64,000 bases of DNA from Gorsachius magnificus. Taxonomy: Eukaryota; Chordata; Aves; Pelecaniformes; Ardeidae. Under the pieces are notes generated by a model. It was not told where the DNA came from, ran no database searches, and was given only the letters and a program-made list of their open reading frames with translations. The stretch covers positions 124,001 through 188,000 of the forward strand of contig CM067108.1 of NCBI GenBank assembly GCA_034008185.1. Direction: 5' to 3'. The stretch's first letter is position 1, and each line of letters begins with the position of its first letter. A program made the translations under genes and the position numbers. Positions 12,988 through 25,022 of this stretch are shown one piece after another.

Positions 12988-15900
12988 TCAGAGCCGCGCT
13001 TGGCCGTGGCGCTGGCCGTGCGGGCGGCGCAGGCGCAGGCGGGAGAGGCGCGCCAGGCGGGGCAGGTGGAAGGGCAGGCATCGCACCTCGCGCGCCACGG
13101 CCAGCTCGGAGAAGAAGGCGCGGTGACGCGGTGGCCCCGGCTCGGCCTCGCTCTGCTCCAGGTCCTGCACCACCCCCAGGATCTCCTGCCGCGCCGCCTG
13201 GCTCCGCAGCCCTCGCACGTCCAGCACCGCCGCCACGTGCTTCCGCCTGCCGGAACGCGACGCTCAGGGGACGGTGACGCTCAGGGGACCCTCAGGGGAT
13301 GGGGACCCTCGGGGGACGGGGACACTCAGGGGATGGGGACCCTCAGGGGATGGGGACGCTCAGGGGACCCTCGGGGGACGGGGACACTCAGGGGATGGGG
13401 ACACTCGGGAGGGGGACGCTCAGGGGACCCTCGGGGGATGGGGAAGCTCAGGGGATGGGGACACTCAGGGACGGGGACACTCAGGGGGTGGGGACACACA
13501 GGGGACGGAGATGCTCAGGGGGTGGGGACACTCAGGGGATGGGGACGCTCAGGGGACGGGGACACTCGGGGGACGGGGACGCCTGCTCCCGGGTTGAACT
13601 GGTACCAGTTGCAGCCAGGACTGGTTCTATTTAAAGCGCCCCCCCCCCGCCCCCGCAAAGTGGCGGCATCCTGCCGGGCCCGCGCGTGCCACCGCCACCC
13701 CCCCACCCCCCCCAGGGGACACGGGGACGGGGAGGGGACCTGGCGCGGGGCCACGGCCGCTTCCCGGCGGGCGGCCAAGGAGGGACCGGCAGGGGGCGGG
13801 GGCTGCCGGGAAGGACGGACACGGCGTCCTGTCACCCCGCTTCGGTCCCCACGGGGACCCCGTGTCCTGCCCCTGGCCCTACGGGGAGGTGGCACCTTGC
13901 CTGGCCGTGCCACCCCGCCGCAGGGGCTGGGGGACATGGGCCACCCCGCTCCTGTCCCCATGGGGTGGTGGCACCTTGCCTGGCCGTGCCACCCCACCTC
14001 ACTCCTGTCCCCCTATGGGGAGGTGACATCTTGCCACCCTCCCGCAGGGGCTGTGGGGACATGGGCCACCCTGTTCCTGTCCCTATGGGGAGGTGGCATC
14101 TCACCACAGTGGCTGTGGGGACATGGGCCACCCCGTTCCTGTCCCCACGGAGGGGCGGGGGGGCCGTGGTGTCCCACCTGGCCATGTCACCCCCCCCGGG
14201 GGCCACCACCGGGTGCCAGCACTCACCGGACGTCGGGGAAGTCCCTCACCAGGACGCCCACCTCCATCTGCAGCGCCGCCGTGTCCTCCAGCACCAGCAG
14301 CTCCCTCAGCCGCGGCACCACCGAATCCAGCCAGGGCGAGGCCGAATCCTGCCCGGGCACGGGGCGACACCTCAGCGCCGTGTGCCCCCACCCAAGGAGC
14401 ACCCAAAGGGAGGGGCCGGGGGTCTCACCAGGCGGCTGAAGAGTTCGCGGAGCTGGCGGGCTTCCCCCGGCCCCCCCCGCATCTTGGCCGAGGTGCAGAC
14501 CAGGCGCACCCGCAGCAGCGGCCGCACGTACTCGATGAGCACCCGCCGGTGCACCTCGCTCACCAGCACCTGCGGCACCCGAGCCTCAGCGCCAGCGGCC
14601 GGCGACGGCGGGCAACCCCGCGGCGTCAAAGCTGGCCACCCACCTGGGAGGGCTCGGCACCCAGCCCTGGGGAAAGCCAGCACCCAGATTTGGGGTGCAG
14701 CGTGCACCCAGCCCTGGGGGAAGGACCCAGATTTGGGGTGCAGCATTGCACCCAGCCCTGGGGGAAGCCAGCACCCAGATTTGGGGTGCAGCATTGCACC
14801 CAGCCCTGGGGGAGGCCAGCACCCAGATCCTGCCGGGGGAGGTCAGCACCCGGATTTGGGGTGCAGCACCATCAAAGCCGGCACCCACCTGGTAGGGCTC
14901 GGGGCGCAGTGGGCGCAGCTTCTGGGTGAAGCTGGTGATGAGCAACCCCCCAGTGTCGAAGGCGTCGGAGCTCGTCAGCCACTTGCGCTTCATCAGCTTG
15001 TTGAAGTAGGGCTGGGGGGGGAGCAGCAAGGGTGGGCGGCTGTCCCAGCACCCATGGGTGGCACCCCAGATGGCACCTTGGGGATGGGGACCACCCGGAG
15101 TGTTGCACTCATGGAGGTTGCCCAGCTCAGCACCCAACCGATGGGCACCATGACCTTTGCACCCATGGACGTTGCCCTGCTCAGCACCCAACCGATGGGC
15201 AGCATGACCATTGCACCCATGGACGTCACCACAACCGATGGCCACATGACCATTGCACCCATGGGTCTGCCCAGCTCAGCACCCAACCGATGGGCACCCC
15301 GCCCAGCACCCTGGTGCCCCTCGCCCCCCCAGGCTGTCCCGCACCACGTGGGCACCTTGAGGTCCTCGAAGAGGCGCTGGGTGAGGACGTGGTTGCAGAG
15401 CCGGGTCACCTTGTCCAGGGCGGCATGGGCCTGGCGCCGGGGCTCCTCGCTCTCCGGGTGCCCAAACTGTGCCAGGCGCTCAGCGAAGGTCCTGCCACGG
15501 GGAGCTCGGTGGGTGCTGCTGGGCACCCCCAGCACCCCAGGGCCGCGGGGAGAGGGGTGCTCAGGGTGCCCTCACCTGAAGGGGGGGCAGCAGTTGACCA
15601 GGGCGATGGCCCAGCTGGTGGCACCATCAGGTGGGGTGGCTTCGCCGGGGGCCTCCAGGAACCGCTCCACCTTCCGCTGGAAACTGAGGGCACCCACACA
15701 GGTCACCTCTGCTGGCACCCAGGGGACCTGGCACCCAGGGGACCCAGCGCCCAGGGGACCCGGCACCCAGGGGATCCAGCACCCAGGGGACCCGGCACCC
15801 AGGGGACCCAGCGCCCAGGGGACCCGGCACCCAGGGGACCCGGCACCCAGGGGATCCGGCACCCAGGGGACCCCAGGGGACCCGGCACCCAGGGGACCGG

Positions 15901-18513
15901 CACCCAGGGGATCTGGCACCCAGGGGACCCGGCACCCAGGGAACCCGCACCCAGGGGACCCCAGGGGATCGGCCCCGGGGCCCCCCCCCCCCTGCCCCCC
16001 CGTGCCCCCCCATGGTGCCCCATGTTCCCCCCCGTGTGCCCCCCTGTGTGCCCCCCCCATGTGCCCCCCCATGTGCCCCCCCCCGGTGTCCCCCCCCCGT
16101 GCCTCCCCCCGTGCCCACCTGTGCAGGAAGGCCACCAGCACGCCCAGGAGGCTGTGCCCCATCTCCATGCCAAATTCGGGGGTGATCTGGGGGGCTCGCT
16201 CCGCGTGTGCCCGCAGCAGCTGTGGGCACGGGCACCGCTGGGGGGGGGACACCACGACCAACCCCCCCCACCACTCCCCCCCCCCAAACCCTCCCCCCAC
16301 CCCCCCCAACTGCCATCCCCTGGGGACATGGCCACCACCCTGGGCTACCATCCCCTTGGGTGTCCCCATGGGGGGGCCCGGCCACCCCAGCCCCCCCCCC
16401 CCGTGGGGCGGTGGGTGACCCCGCAGAGCTGTGGGTGCCCAGGGGGTGGTGACGGGGGGTGGCACCCCTGGGTGTCCCTACCCCGGTGACACGGGTGGCC
16501 AGGCCGTCCTGGAGCTCCTGGCTGGGGGCCTCCTCCCCCCACGCGTCCTCGCTGAGCTGCAGCTCCTGCGCCGCTGCCACCTCCACCTGCGCCTGGCACC
16601 GGGCACAGCGGGCGTGGGGACAACGGGGCACGGGGGGCACTGCCAGCCCCCCCCACCCAGGGACTGGCCCTCTGCTCGGCCCCGTGCCCATCCCAGTGCC
16701 ACCACAGTGCCAGCTGGGCGCCCATCAGGTGCCCACCCCAGTTACCCACCCCAGTGCCACCACCGTGCCCATCCCAGTGCCACAACAGTGCCCACCCCAG
16801 TGCCACCACACTGCCCGTCCCAGTGCCACCCTGGTGCCCATCCCTGTGCCACCCTGGTGCCCATCAGGTCCCCATCCCAGTGCCACCCTGGTGCCCATCA
16901 GGTGCCCATCCCAGTGCCTGTCCCAGTGCCACCCTGGTGCCCATCCCAGTGCCACCCTGGTGCCCATCAGGTGCCCATCCCAGTGCCCATCCCGGTGCCC
17001 ATCCCAGTGCCCATCCCTTGCCCGCCCCGTGCCCGCCGCGGTGCCCGTACCTTGACGGCGGCGATGCAGGAGCGCTCGAGGCCCCGCTGGGTCTCGGGGG
17101 GCAGGAGGGGCCCCAGCGCCTGCGCCTGCATCAGGGCCCCCACCTCAGGGTGCCCCAGCACCTCCCTGCGGGCACAGGGACCTCTCGGTGCCCGCCCAGG
17201 GTGGCACCAGGGTGCCCAGCACCCGCCACAGCACAGGTGACATCCCTAGGGGTGCCCAGCAGGCCAGGGGGTGGCACTGGGTGGCACGGGGTGCCCAGAG
17301 TGCTGGGGGTGCGGGGGGGTGGCAGGGGCTGGATGCTGTGGGGTCCCATGGGTGACACGGGGTGGCACGGGGGTGGCACAGGGGATGCTGCCCGGGGGGG
17401 GTGTGGGGCCCGGGGGCGGGGGGGGCGGCGGGGGGCCGGGGGGGGCGCCCCGAGGGCCGTACTCGGGGGGGTAAGCGGGGGCCACGTGGCACCTCACGGC
17501 CCCCAGGTCTCCCACCAAGCGCCCCGCCAGCGCTGCCAGCCGGGCCCCCAACCCGGCGGCGGGTGCCACCTGTGCCAACCTCTCACCCGCCGCCCGTCCC
17601 ACCGCCTCCTGCCAGCGACGCCGAAGGGACCGTGGGCGCCCGGGGGTCCCCGGGGGGTGTCGGCGATCGGCCGCCTCCTCCTGCTCCAGCACCCGGATGA
17701 CGGAGCGCAGCGGGGGGTAAGGGCGGCCAGCGGGCACCGCTTCGCCCACCACCGCCCAGAGCTGGGCCAGCAGCGCCTGGTAGAGCAGGGCCACGTCCCG
17801 CGCCTGCCGCCCGGCCACGGGGACAAGCGAGGGGGACGGGGACGAAGCCACGCACTCCGCCTCCAGCGCGATGATCTGCTCATCGGCCGCCACCAGCTCC
17901 CGCCGCTGGATCAGCTCCAGGATCTCCAGCACTGGGCAGGGGGAGCGGGGAGGGGGCACCCATGGGTGCTCTGACAATCCCCACGGTCCCCGTCTCTCCA
18001 TGCCCCTTCTGGTCCCATGTCCCTATGTCCCACGATCCCCATGCGGTGTCCCTCCATGCCCCCACACCCCCAGGTCCCATGTGCCCATCCCCGTGTCCCC
18101 ATCCCCATGTCCCCATGTCCCCATCCCCCGCTCCACATCCCCACACCCCCATGTCCCCAGGTCCCACTCCCCATCCCCTGCCCCATGTCCCCACGTTCCC
18201 ACCCCACCCCTCCCCATTCCCATGCGTCCCCTGCCGTCCTGGTCCCCGTCCGCCACCCCGTCACCCCCGGGCCCAGCAGGGAGCTGCGCTTGGGGACCGC
18301 TCTCTCCGCCAGCCCCTCCACGCTGGCCTTGCGCCGCCCCGCCGCCGCGGAGCCCAACCCCGACCCCGCCGCCCCGCCCCTCTCCCCGTCCCCGTCTTTG
18401 GGTGGGGGGCGGCGGGCGCGGCCGAAGGGGGCCAGCCCCACCAGGCGCTCCAGGGTGGCCCGGCGGCGGTAGCGGCTCTCGGGGTTGGCGGCGAAGGGGT
18501 CGCCATCCTCCTC
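12988..18513 (-). CDS. EXOC3L2: Exocyst complex component 3-like 2 (Sec6/TNFAIP2 family)
   Basis: Eleven coding exons can be traced on the minus strand: 18513-about 18250, 17931-17463, 17165-17051, 16592-16482, 16219-16119, 15683-15576, 15491-15356, 15011-14889, 14569-14429, 14348-14227 and 13256-12988. Ten have matching phases. They encode a helical Sec6-like protein. Landmarks are [75 protein letters not shown], the late [20 protein letters not shown], and the terminal [20 protein letters not shown]. Sec6 relatives tether secretory vesicles or shape the plasma membrane. The family call is firm; EXOC3L2 rather than EXOC3L1/TNFAIP2 rests on the FOSB/RTN2 neighbourhood. The first traced exon starts [19 protein letters not shown], and its downstream donor (CCGGGG|GTGACG, about 18266) is out of phase with the next exon, so a missed exon or base error is likely. 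The N-terminus was not found. Confidence 0.85.
13262..13590. repeat. GGGGACACTCAGGGGATGGG minisatellite
   Basis: About 20 units of 15-18 bp (GGGGACGCTCAGGGGA) in the last intron of EXOC3L2. Confidence 0.9.
13600..14226. other. Remainder of EXOC3L2 last intron
   Basis: GC-rich intron with diffuse units of GGTGGCACCTTGCCTGGCCG and GGGGACATGGGCCACCC at 13860-14180. No gene is seen on either strand. Confidence 0.6.
14655..14872. repeat. CACCCAGATTTGGGGTGCAG repeat, copy B
   Basis: About five units of the same sequence as the array at 12725-12965, here in the EXOC3L2 intron between exons 15011-14889 and 14569-14429. Confidence 0.85.
15712..15970. repeat. CCCAGGGGACCCGGCAC minisatellite
   Basis: About 15 units of 17 bp (CACCCAGGGGACCCGG) in an EXOC3L2 intron, followed by C-rich low complexity to about 16115. 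Confidence 0.9.
16685..17035. repeat. GTGCCCATCCCAGTGCCACC minisatellite
   Basis: Units of 12-21 bp (CCCATCCCAGTGCCACCCTG) fill the EXOC3L2 intron between 16592 and 17051. Confidence 0.9.
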
Positions 18514-18519
18514 CTGGGG

Positions 18520-19500
18520 TTTTTTTGGGGGGGGGGCCCCGCGATGGTTGCTGGGGGCAGCCGGGACCGGGGCGGCGGGGGGGGGCACCTGCACCTTGAC
18601 TCGCCCCCCCCCCCACCTCCCCACCACCACCACCACCGCCACCCGGGACCCGGGGGGCACCGGGACTGGCACCGGGGATCTGCACCGGGCACCCAGCGCG
18701 CAAACCCTGCGAGCGTGCGAATGGACCCGTGGACACCCCCCCCCGCGAGCACCTGCACCCCCAGCGGCGTCAACCCCCCCCTTCCCAAACACCCTGTGAG
18801 CGTGCACCCCCCCCGCGAGCACCTGCACCCCCCCGGCGTGCAACCCCAACCCCCCTCCCAAACCACCCTGTGAGTGTGCACCCCCCCGCGATCACCCGCA
18901 CCCCCACGAGCGTGCAAAACCCCCCCAAACACCCTGTGAGTGTGCAACCCCCCCCCACAAGCACCCGCAACCCCACGAGCGTGCAAACCCCAAACCCTCC
19001 CCCTCCCCGCACACCCCGCGGGCGTGCACCCCCACCGGTGTGCAACCCCCCCCCAAACACCCTGTGAGTGTGCACAGCCCCCCACGTGCACCCGCACCCC
19101 CACGAGCGTGCAAACTCCCCCCCCCCCGTGCACCCTGCGCCCCTCCCAAACCCCCTGTGAGCGTGCACCCCCCCGCGAGCACCCGCACCCTCACGAGCGT
19201 GCACACCCCCCCCCACCCCCGGCGGGCCCACGGCGGGCAGGCCCCTCGTGGCACACGTACCCCCGTGTCCCCCCCTCCCGTGTCCCCCCCCCTCCCTACC
19301 CCGGGAGCGGCGGCGGGCGGTGCCGCGGCGGTGGCACCGGGCGCTGTGGCGGTGGTGGCCGCGCCGGGGGGCCCCCCGGGGGCCCCCCGCCGGGGCGGGT
19401 CGCCCCGGTTCCGCTGGGTCACCGGGGACGGGGGGGGGGGGGGAGGAGGGACAAGGGGGGGACCCCACCTTGCGTGGCTGTCATCCCCGGCGCGGGGACC
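18520..19500. repeat. EXOC3L2 5' region with CGAGCGTGCACCCCC repeats
   Basis: From about 18700 to 19220 the sequence repeats GAGCGTGCAAACCC, CACCCGCACCCCCACGAGC and CCAAACACCCTGTGAGTGTG. It lies upstream of the first traced EXOC3L2 exon and should hold the gene's 5' end, but no start exon could be recognised. Segments at 19235-19480 are GC-rich and non-repetitive and may be part of a CpG island. Confidence 0.6.
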
Positions 19501-19504
19501 CCGA

Positions 19505-20140
19505 TGGCACGGGGACGGCAGCCTGATGGCACAGGGGGACAGGGCATGGCATGGGGACAGGACCCTGATGGCACAGGGGACACCAGTGTGGCACAGGGGA
19601 CACCGGCATGGCACGGAGACAGGACCCTGATGGCACAGGGGACACCAGTGTGGCACAGGGATGGCACAGGGGACACCGGCATGGCATGGGGACAGGACCC
19701 TGACGGCACAGGGGACACAGTGTGGCACAGGGGACACCAGTGTGGCACAGGGGACACCGGCATGGCACGGGGACAGACCCTGATGGCACAGGACACCAGT
19801 GTGGCACAGGGATGGCACAGGGGACAGCAGCGTGGCATGGGGACAGGACCCTGATGGCACAGGGGACACCAGTGTGGCGCAGGGGACACCGGATGGCACG
19901 GGGACGGGACCCTGAGGCACAGGGGACACCAGTGTGGCACAGGGATGGCACAGGGGACAGCAGCGTGGCATGGGGACGGGACCCTGATGGCACAGGGGAC
20001 ACCCGTGTTGCCAGGGGACACCGGCATGGCACGGGGACGGGACCCTGACGGCACAGGGGACACCAGTGTGGCACAGGGATGGCACAGGGGACAGCCGCTG
20101 GCATGGGGACAGGACCATGGCAGGCCCGGCGGGACACCGG
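19505..20140. repeat. GGCACAGGGGACACCAGTGT minisatellite
   Basis: About 20 irregular units combining GGGGACAGGACCCTGATGGC and ACAGGGGACACCAGTGTGGC, running to within 25 bp of the assembly gap. A tandem array at the gap edge suggests the assembly broke in this repeat. Confidence 0.9.
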
Positions 20141-20161
20141 GACAGGGGGGGGCAGGCACAG

Positions 20162-20661
20162 NNNNNNNNNNNNNNNNNNNNNNNNNNNNNNNNNNNNNNN
20201 NNNNNNNNNNNNNNNNNNNNNNNNNNNNNNNNNNNNNNNNNNNNNNNNNNNNNNNNNNNNNNNNNNNNNNNNNNNNNNNNNNNNNNNNNNNNNNNNNNNN
20301 NNNNNNNNNNNNNNNNNNNNNNNNNNNNNNNNNNNNNNNNNNNNNNNNNNNNNNNNNNNNNNNNNNNNNNNNNNNNNNNNNNNNNNNNNNNNNNNNNNNN
20401 NNNNNNNNNNNNNNNNNNNNNNNNNNNNNNNNNNNNNNNNNNNNNNNNNNNNNNNNNNNNNNNNNNNNNNNNNNNNNNNNNNNNNNNNNNNNNNNNNNNN
20501 NNNNNNNNNNNNNNNNNNNNNNNNNNNNNNNNNNNNNNNNNNNNNNNNNNNNNNNNNNNNNNNNNNNNNNNNNNNNNNNNNNNNNNNNNNNNNNNNNNNN
20601 NNNNNNNNNNNNNNNNNNNNNNNNNNNNNNNNNNNNNNNNNNNNNNNNNNNNNNNNNNNNN
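20162..20661. other. Assembly gap of exactly 500 N
   Basis: The run of Ns is exactly 500 long, a placeholder length. EXOC3L2-side sequence is on the left and PRX-side sequence on the right, so their order and distance are not proven. Confidence 0.99.
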
Positions 20662-20665
20662 ATAG

Positions 20666-23600
20666 GTGACCGGCTGCTCAGCGCCAAGGTTTTCTTCGAG
20701 GGCGCCCCGGCCGAATCCGTCACGAGGGTCCTGGAAGGCGCCAGGTCCTGCAAGGTCTCCTTTGGGATCCGGAGGCGAGCGCCCGGAATCCGCGTCCCAC
20801 CCGGAGGCACCGGGATCCGGGAGAAGGTGGCCAGGCTGGTAAGTCCCTAGGGATGGAGGATTGGGATGCAGGATGCTCAGGGATCCCTAGGGATGCGGGA
20901 TACTCAGGGATCCCTACGGATGCAGGATTGGGATGCGGGATGCTCAGGGATCCCTAGGGATGCAGGACTGGGATGCGGGATGCTCAAGGATCCCTAGGGA
21001 TGCAGGATTGGGATGCAGGATGCTCAGGGATCCCTAGGGATGCAGGACTGGGATGCGGGATGCTCAGGGATCCCTAGGGATGCAGGGCTGGGATGCGGAT
21101 GCTCAGGGATCCCTAGGGATGCAGGATTGGGATGCGGGATGCTCAGGGATCCCTAGGGATGCAGGATTGGGATGCGGGATGCTCAGGGATCCCTAGGGAT
21201 GCAGGATTGGGATGCGGGATGCTCAGGGATCCCTAGGGATGCAGGGTTGGGGTGCGGGATGCTCAGGGATCCCTAGGGATGCAGGGCTGGGATGCGGGAT
21301 GCTCAGGGATCCCTAGGGATGCAGGACTGGGATGCGGGATGCTCAGGGATCCCTAGGGATGCAGGACTGGGATGCGGGATGCTCAGGGATCCCTAGGGAT
21401 GCAGGGTTGGGATGCGGGATGCTCAGGGATCCCTAGGGATGCAGGACTGGGATGCGGGATGCTCAGGGATCCCTAGGGATGCAGGGCTGGGATGCGGGAT
21501 GCTCAGGGATCCCTAGGGATGCAGGATGCTCAGGGATCCCTAGGGATGCAGGATTGGGATGCGGATGCTCAAGGATCCCTAGGGATGCAGGATTGGGATG
21601 CGGGATGCTCAAGGATCCCTAGGGATGCGGGATGCTCAGGGATCCCTAGGGATGCAGGATGCTCAAGGATCCCTAGGGATGCAGGATTGGGATGCGGGAT
21701 GCTCAAGGATCCCTAGGGATGCAGGACTGGGATGCGGGATGCTCAAGGATCCCTAGGGATGCAGGATTGGGATGCGGGATGCTCAAGGATCCCTAGGGAT
21801 GCAGGATTGGGATGCGGGATGCTCAGGGATCCCTAGGGATGCAGGACTGGGATGCGGGATGCTCAGGGATCCCTAGGGATGCAGCCCCCCCCGACTGGGA
21901 TGCGGGATGCTCAAGGATCCCTAGGGATGAAGGGCTCCGGTGATCTCCACCCCCGCCGGCCCCACGGCCGTGGAATTTGCCCTTCCCAAGCTCCCGAAGC
22001 TGGTGAAGAGCCAGAGCGCTGCCGAACCAGCCCCGCCAGCCACGGCCACGCCGGCGGCAGCACCAAAGCGGCCACGTGCGACGCCACCGGCGCGGTTAAC
22101 GGTGAAGCCCGGGGGAGCCACCAGTGAAAGCCGACGTTCCCAGCACGGCTGCCGAGGCACCGGTGGGTGCCGGCACCCGCTTACTGGTGGGTACCGGCAC
22201 CCGGTTACCGGCCGTGGAGGTGGCAGCACCCAAAATCGCCGTGGGGCTGAGCCTCGCCGGCGCGGCGCTGCCGGCTGCCCCTCAAGCCAAGGAGCCAGCG
22301 GTCCGGTTGCCGCAGCTGGAGGTGGCCGTGCCACCGTTGCCGCTGCCGGCGGTGATGCCAGAGCCCGGCACAACCCTAAATCAACCCCAAATGAAGGTGG
22401 GGAAGGGAGACGCCCCCGGCAGCGGCCGGAAGGGTGGGGGGAGCCCGGTGCCAAAACCCAAGTTGCCAAATTTTAGCGTGGCCCCGGGAGGGGATGAGGA
22501 GGGGGACGCCGGGCTGCAAGGAGGCTTCGCCGGCATCCGCGTCCCCTCCATTGCCATCGCCGTCCCCAGTGCCACCGTGGAGCTGGTCCCTGAGCTCAGC
22601 GTGCCCAAACCAGAGCCAACCGTCGCCGGCGGGCAACCACAGGCCAAGCTGCCAGCGCGGCAGCTGGAGGCGCCACCGGCAGCACCGGCTCGGTTGACCT
22701 TCCCGGCGTTGGCGGTGCCGTCCATTGACATCGCCTTGCCACGTGTCGGCGTGGGTTTGGCGTTGCCGGCCGGTGCCACGGCGGTGCCGGAGGAAGGGGA
22801 CGGCAGCGCCGTGCCGGAGGTGGCAGCCAGGTTTGTGAAAGGGCTCCGAAAGCTCAGCCTGGAGCTGGAGCCCACGGCACCGCTGCCGGCAGTGGAAATC
22901 GCCACCCCGGCACGGCTCGCCGGAGCCGCACCGGCAACCGGGGCCAAACCTAAACCCCCCAAATTCAGCCTGCCGCGGTTCGGCTTGCCCTTCGCCAAGC
23001 CCAAAATGGGCAGCGATGGCGATGGGCATCCCCCGGCGGCCGCGGTCGTACCGGCGCAACCCAGCGGCGGCGCGGGTGCCATGGCGGCCTTAGACCTGGC
23101 TTTGGGGACGGGCGATGGCGGCGGTGCCGGGGTCAAGCTGAAGGTCCCCAAATTATCCCTGGCACCTTTTGGTGTCAAGGATGGGGAGAAGGCTGCTGGC
23201 GGTGAGGAGAGCCGCCGGGAAGCCGGCGCAGGGATGAAGCTGCCGTGGTTGGGAATTGGGGGGTCGGGAGGGGGGGACCAGAGAAGGTTGGGGGAACCCG
23301 GGTCCCCCCGGCTTCGGGTCCCACAGGTGGGCATCGCCCTGCCGGCAACCGGTAGCCAACGCGTGCCGTCGTTGCCGAAACTCCCTGCCGGGCCAGAGCT
23401 GGGCAGGGGGGTGAAGTTGGCAAAATTTGGGGGATCCAGCCCCGATCTCCGCATGGGGGGGGACCCCAAAGTGATGAGACGGGGGGGAAGCGCTGAGAGC
23501 TTGAGCGTCGGCATGGCAGGGAGGAAGAGGCTGGGGTCTCCCAGTATGATCCAGTGGAAGCTGAAAACTCGGGGGGCGGGGGGTGATGAGGGGGCGCAGG

Positions 23601-24228
23601 CCCCCTGGTTCTCTGTCCCTGCTGTGGGTTTCACCGTGCCGGTAAAGCAGCCAGAGCCGGTAAGCCAGAAGATACCAAAAGCCACCAGCGTAGCGGCATT
23701 GAAGGTGCCGGCGTTGGAGCTGGCACCACCGGGGATGGATGGGCTGGAGGAGACCAGCAGGAAGGCTACGGCGCAAGGCCGCCTGCCTCGGGTCAAATTG
23801 CCGAAATTCGGTGCGGGTTTTGCCGGGAGTAGGTTGGAAAGCGAGGGGAGGATGAGGATGGGAGGCATGAAGAAGGCGGTGTTGGTGTTGGTGAAGCCAA
23901 AGGAGAAAGGAGAAGACAACCAGGTGGTGGACCCCCATGCCCACGTCAACGAGGAAGAGGAGGGCAAGGCCCCAAGATGGCGGTGGGTGCCCAGGGTGGG
24001 TTTCTCCCCCGGGGGGTCCCCGCCGGAGCCCTCCCTCACCCAACCCAAGGCGAGGAAGATGCAGTTGCCCACCGTTGGCTCGCCACCGGGGCCCCCGAAT
24101 TCAACAAGCGTCCGGTGATGATGGAAGTCAGCCCACCCTTCAATTTGGGGGGGTTCGGGGGTTCAGGGACCCCGAAATTTCAGCTGCCTAAGCTGGTGCT
24201 GAGCCCCCAACTCTGCGGCGAGCAGTGA
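20666..24228 (+). CDS. PRX: Periaxin (5'-truncated by the gap)
   Basis: Exon 20666-20838 encodes the end of a PDZ domain (GDRLLSAKVFFEG, CKVSFGIRRRAPG) and finishes at EKVARL|GTAAGT, the place where mammalian periaxin enters its large last exon. After a 1.1 kb minisatellite intron, the large last exon (about 21934-24228) encodes a low-complexity protein rich in V/L-P-K-x motifs, such as VEFALPKLPKLVKS, KPPKFSLPRFGLPFAKPKMG, VKLKVPKLSLAPFG and TPKFQLPKLVLSP. Periaxin is the Schwann-cell scaffold that links DRP2-dystroglycan to the cortical cytoskeleton of myelin. The long regular PEVKLPK arrays of mammals are missing and the protein is much shorter. The homology changes frame near the G5 run at 22112-22116 and again near 24090. 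The main frame stops at 24116-24118, but periaxin-like residues continue to 24228. The acceptor of the last exon is not clear. PDZ start and first exons are in the gap. Confidence 0.88.
20846..21928. repeat. 40-bp minisatellite in PRX intron
   Basis: About 27 units of exactly 40 bp, read as GGATGCGGGATGCTCAGGGA then TCCCTAGGGATGCAGGATTG. Many copies differ at only one or two positions (AGGGATCC or AAGGATCC; GGATTG or GGACTG). Some half-units occur at 21520-21670. Confidence 0.95.
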
Positions 24229-24485
24229 ACACCCCCCCCCCCCCAAACATGGGGGTCTTCAGGGACACCCCCCCCCCCAAAACAGTGATGGGGTGGTGGA
24301 GCATCACTTGCTCCCCCAGACCCTCTTTAACCCCCTTAACCCCCCCCAAAAATTCCTAATCTGGCTGGGGGGGGGAGGATTTGAAGCTTTTTTGCCCGTT
24401 TTCCAGGTGTTAATATTAACCGGGGGGGGGGGGGGGGCAGCAGCGTCGCCCCCCCACCCCAGCCCCTCGCTCTCAGCTCGGCTGG

Positions 24486-24491
24486 AATAAA
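24486..24491 (+). terminator. PRX: PRX poly(A) signal
   Basis: AATAAA 258 bp after the last PRX-like stop, followed by the TG-rich stretch GTGTCTTCTGTGGGGTCTGG. Confidence 0.8.
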
Positions 24492-24529
24492 TGTTAACCC
24501 CAAAAAAGCCCTGAGGGTGTCTTCTGTGG

Positions 24530-24975
24530 GGTCTGGGGGTGGGGTTTGGGTGGGGGAGATGGGTTTGGGGGACCAAGGATGGGTTTCGGGGGGCTGGGGA
24601 TGGGTTTTGGGGGGCTGGGGATGGGTTATGTTGGGCTGGGGATGGGTTTTGGGGGGCTGTGAATGGGTTTCAGGGGATCAGGGATGGGTTTTGAGGGGCT
24701 GGAGCTGGGTTTTGGTGGACCAAGGATCTGTTTTGGGGGACCAGGGATCTGTTTTAGGGGTTGGGGATGGATTTTGGGGGACCACAGCTGGGTTTTGGGG
24801 GACCAGGGCTGGGTTTCAGGGGAGCAGGGATGGGGTTTGGGGGGCTGGAGCTGGGTTTTGGTGGACCAGGGATCTGGTTTGGGGGTTGGGGATGGATTTT
24901 GGGGGACCAGGGCTGCATTTTGGGAGACCAGGGCTGGATTTTGGGGGACCAGGGCTGGATTTTGGGGGGTTCCTC
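24530..24975. repeat. TTTTGGGGGACCAGGGCTGG minisatellite
   Basis: About 18 units of 22-27 bp between the PRX poly(A) site and the HIPK4 promoter. A related word set occurs in the reverse frame as proline-rich open frames, which are not genes. Confidence 0.9.
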
Positions 24976-25022
24976 CACTCAGGCTGCAGTTCCTTGCCCA
25001 GGGGAGCGGTTGCTCCTGGGGA

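Noticed and set aside
16219..18513. A separate gene on the plus strand over EXOC3L2
   Set aside because: Plus-strand open frames here are shadows of the minus-strand exons and of minisatellites; splice sites and homology exist only on the minus strand.
20846..21928. CRISPR-like regular array
   Set aside because: The units are contiguous with no unique spacers and the sequence is an avian intron; it is a minisatellite. The same applies to the arrays at 49780-51205 and 59459-60262.
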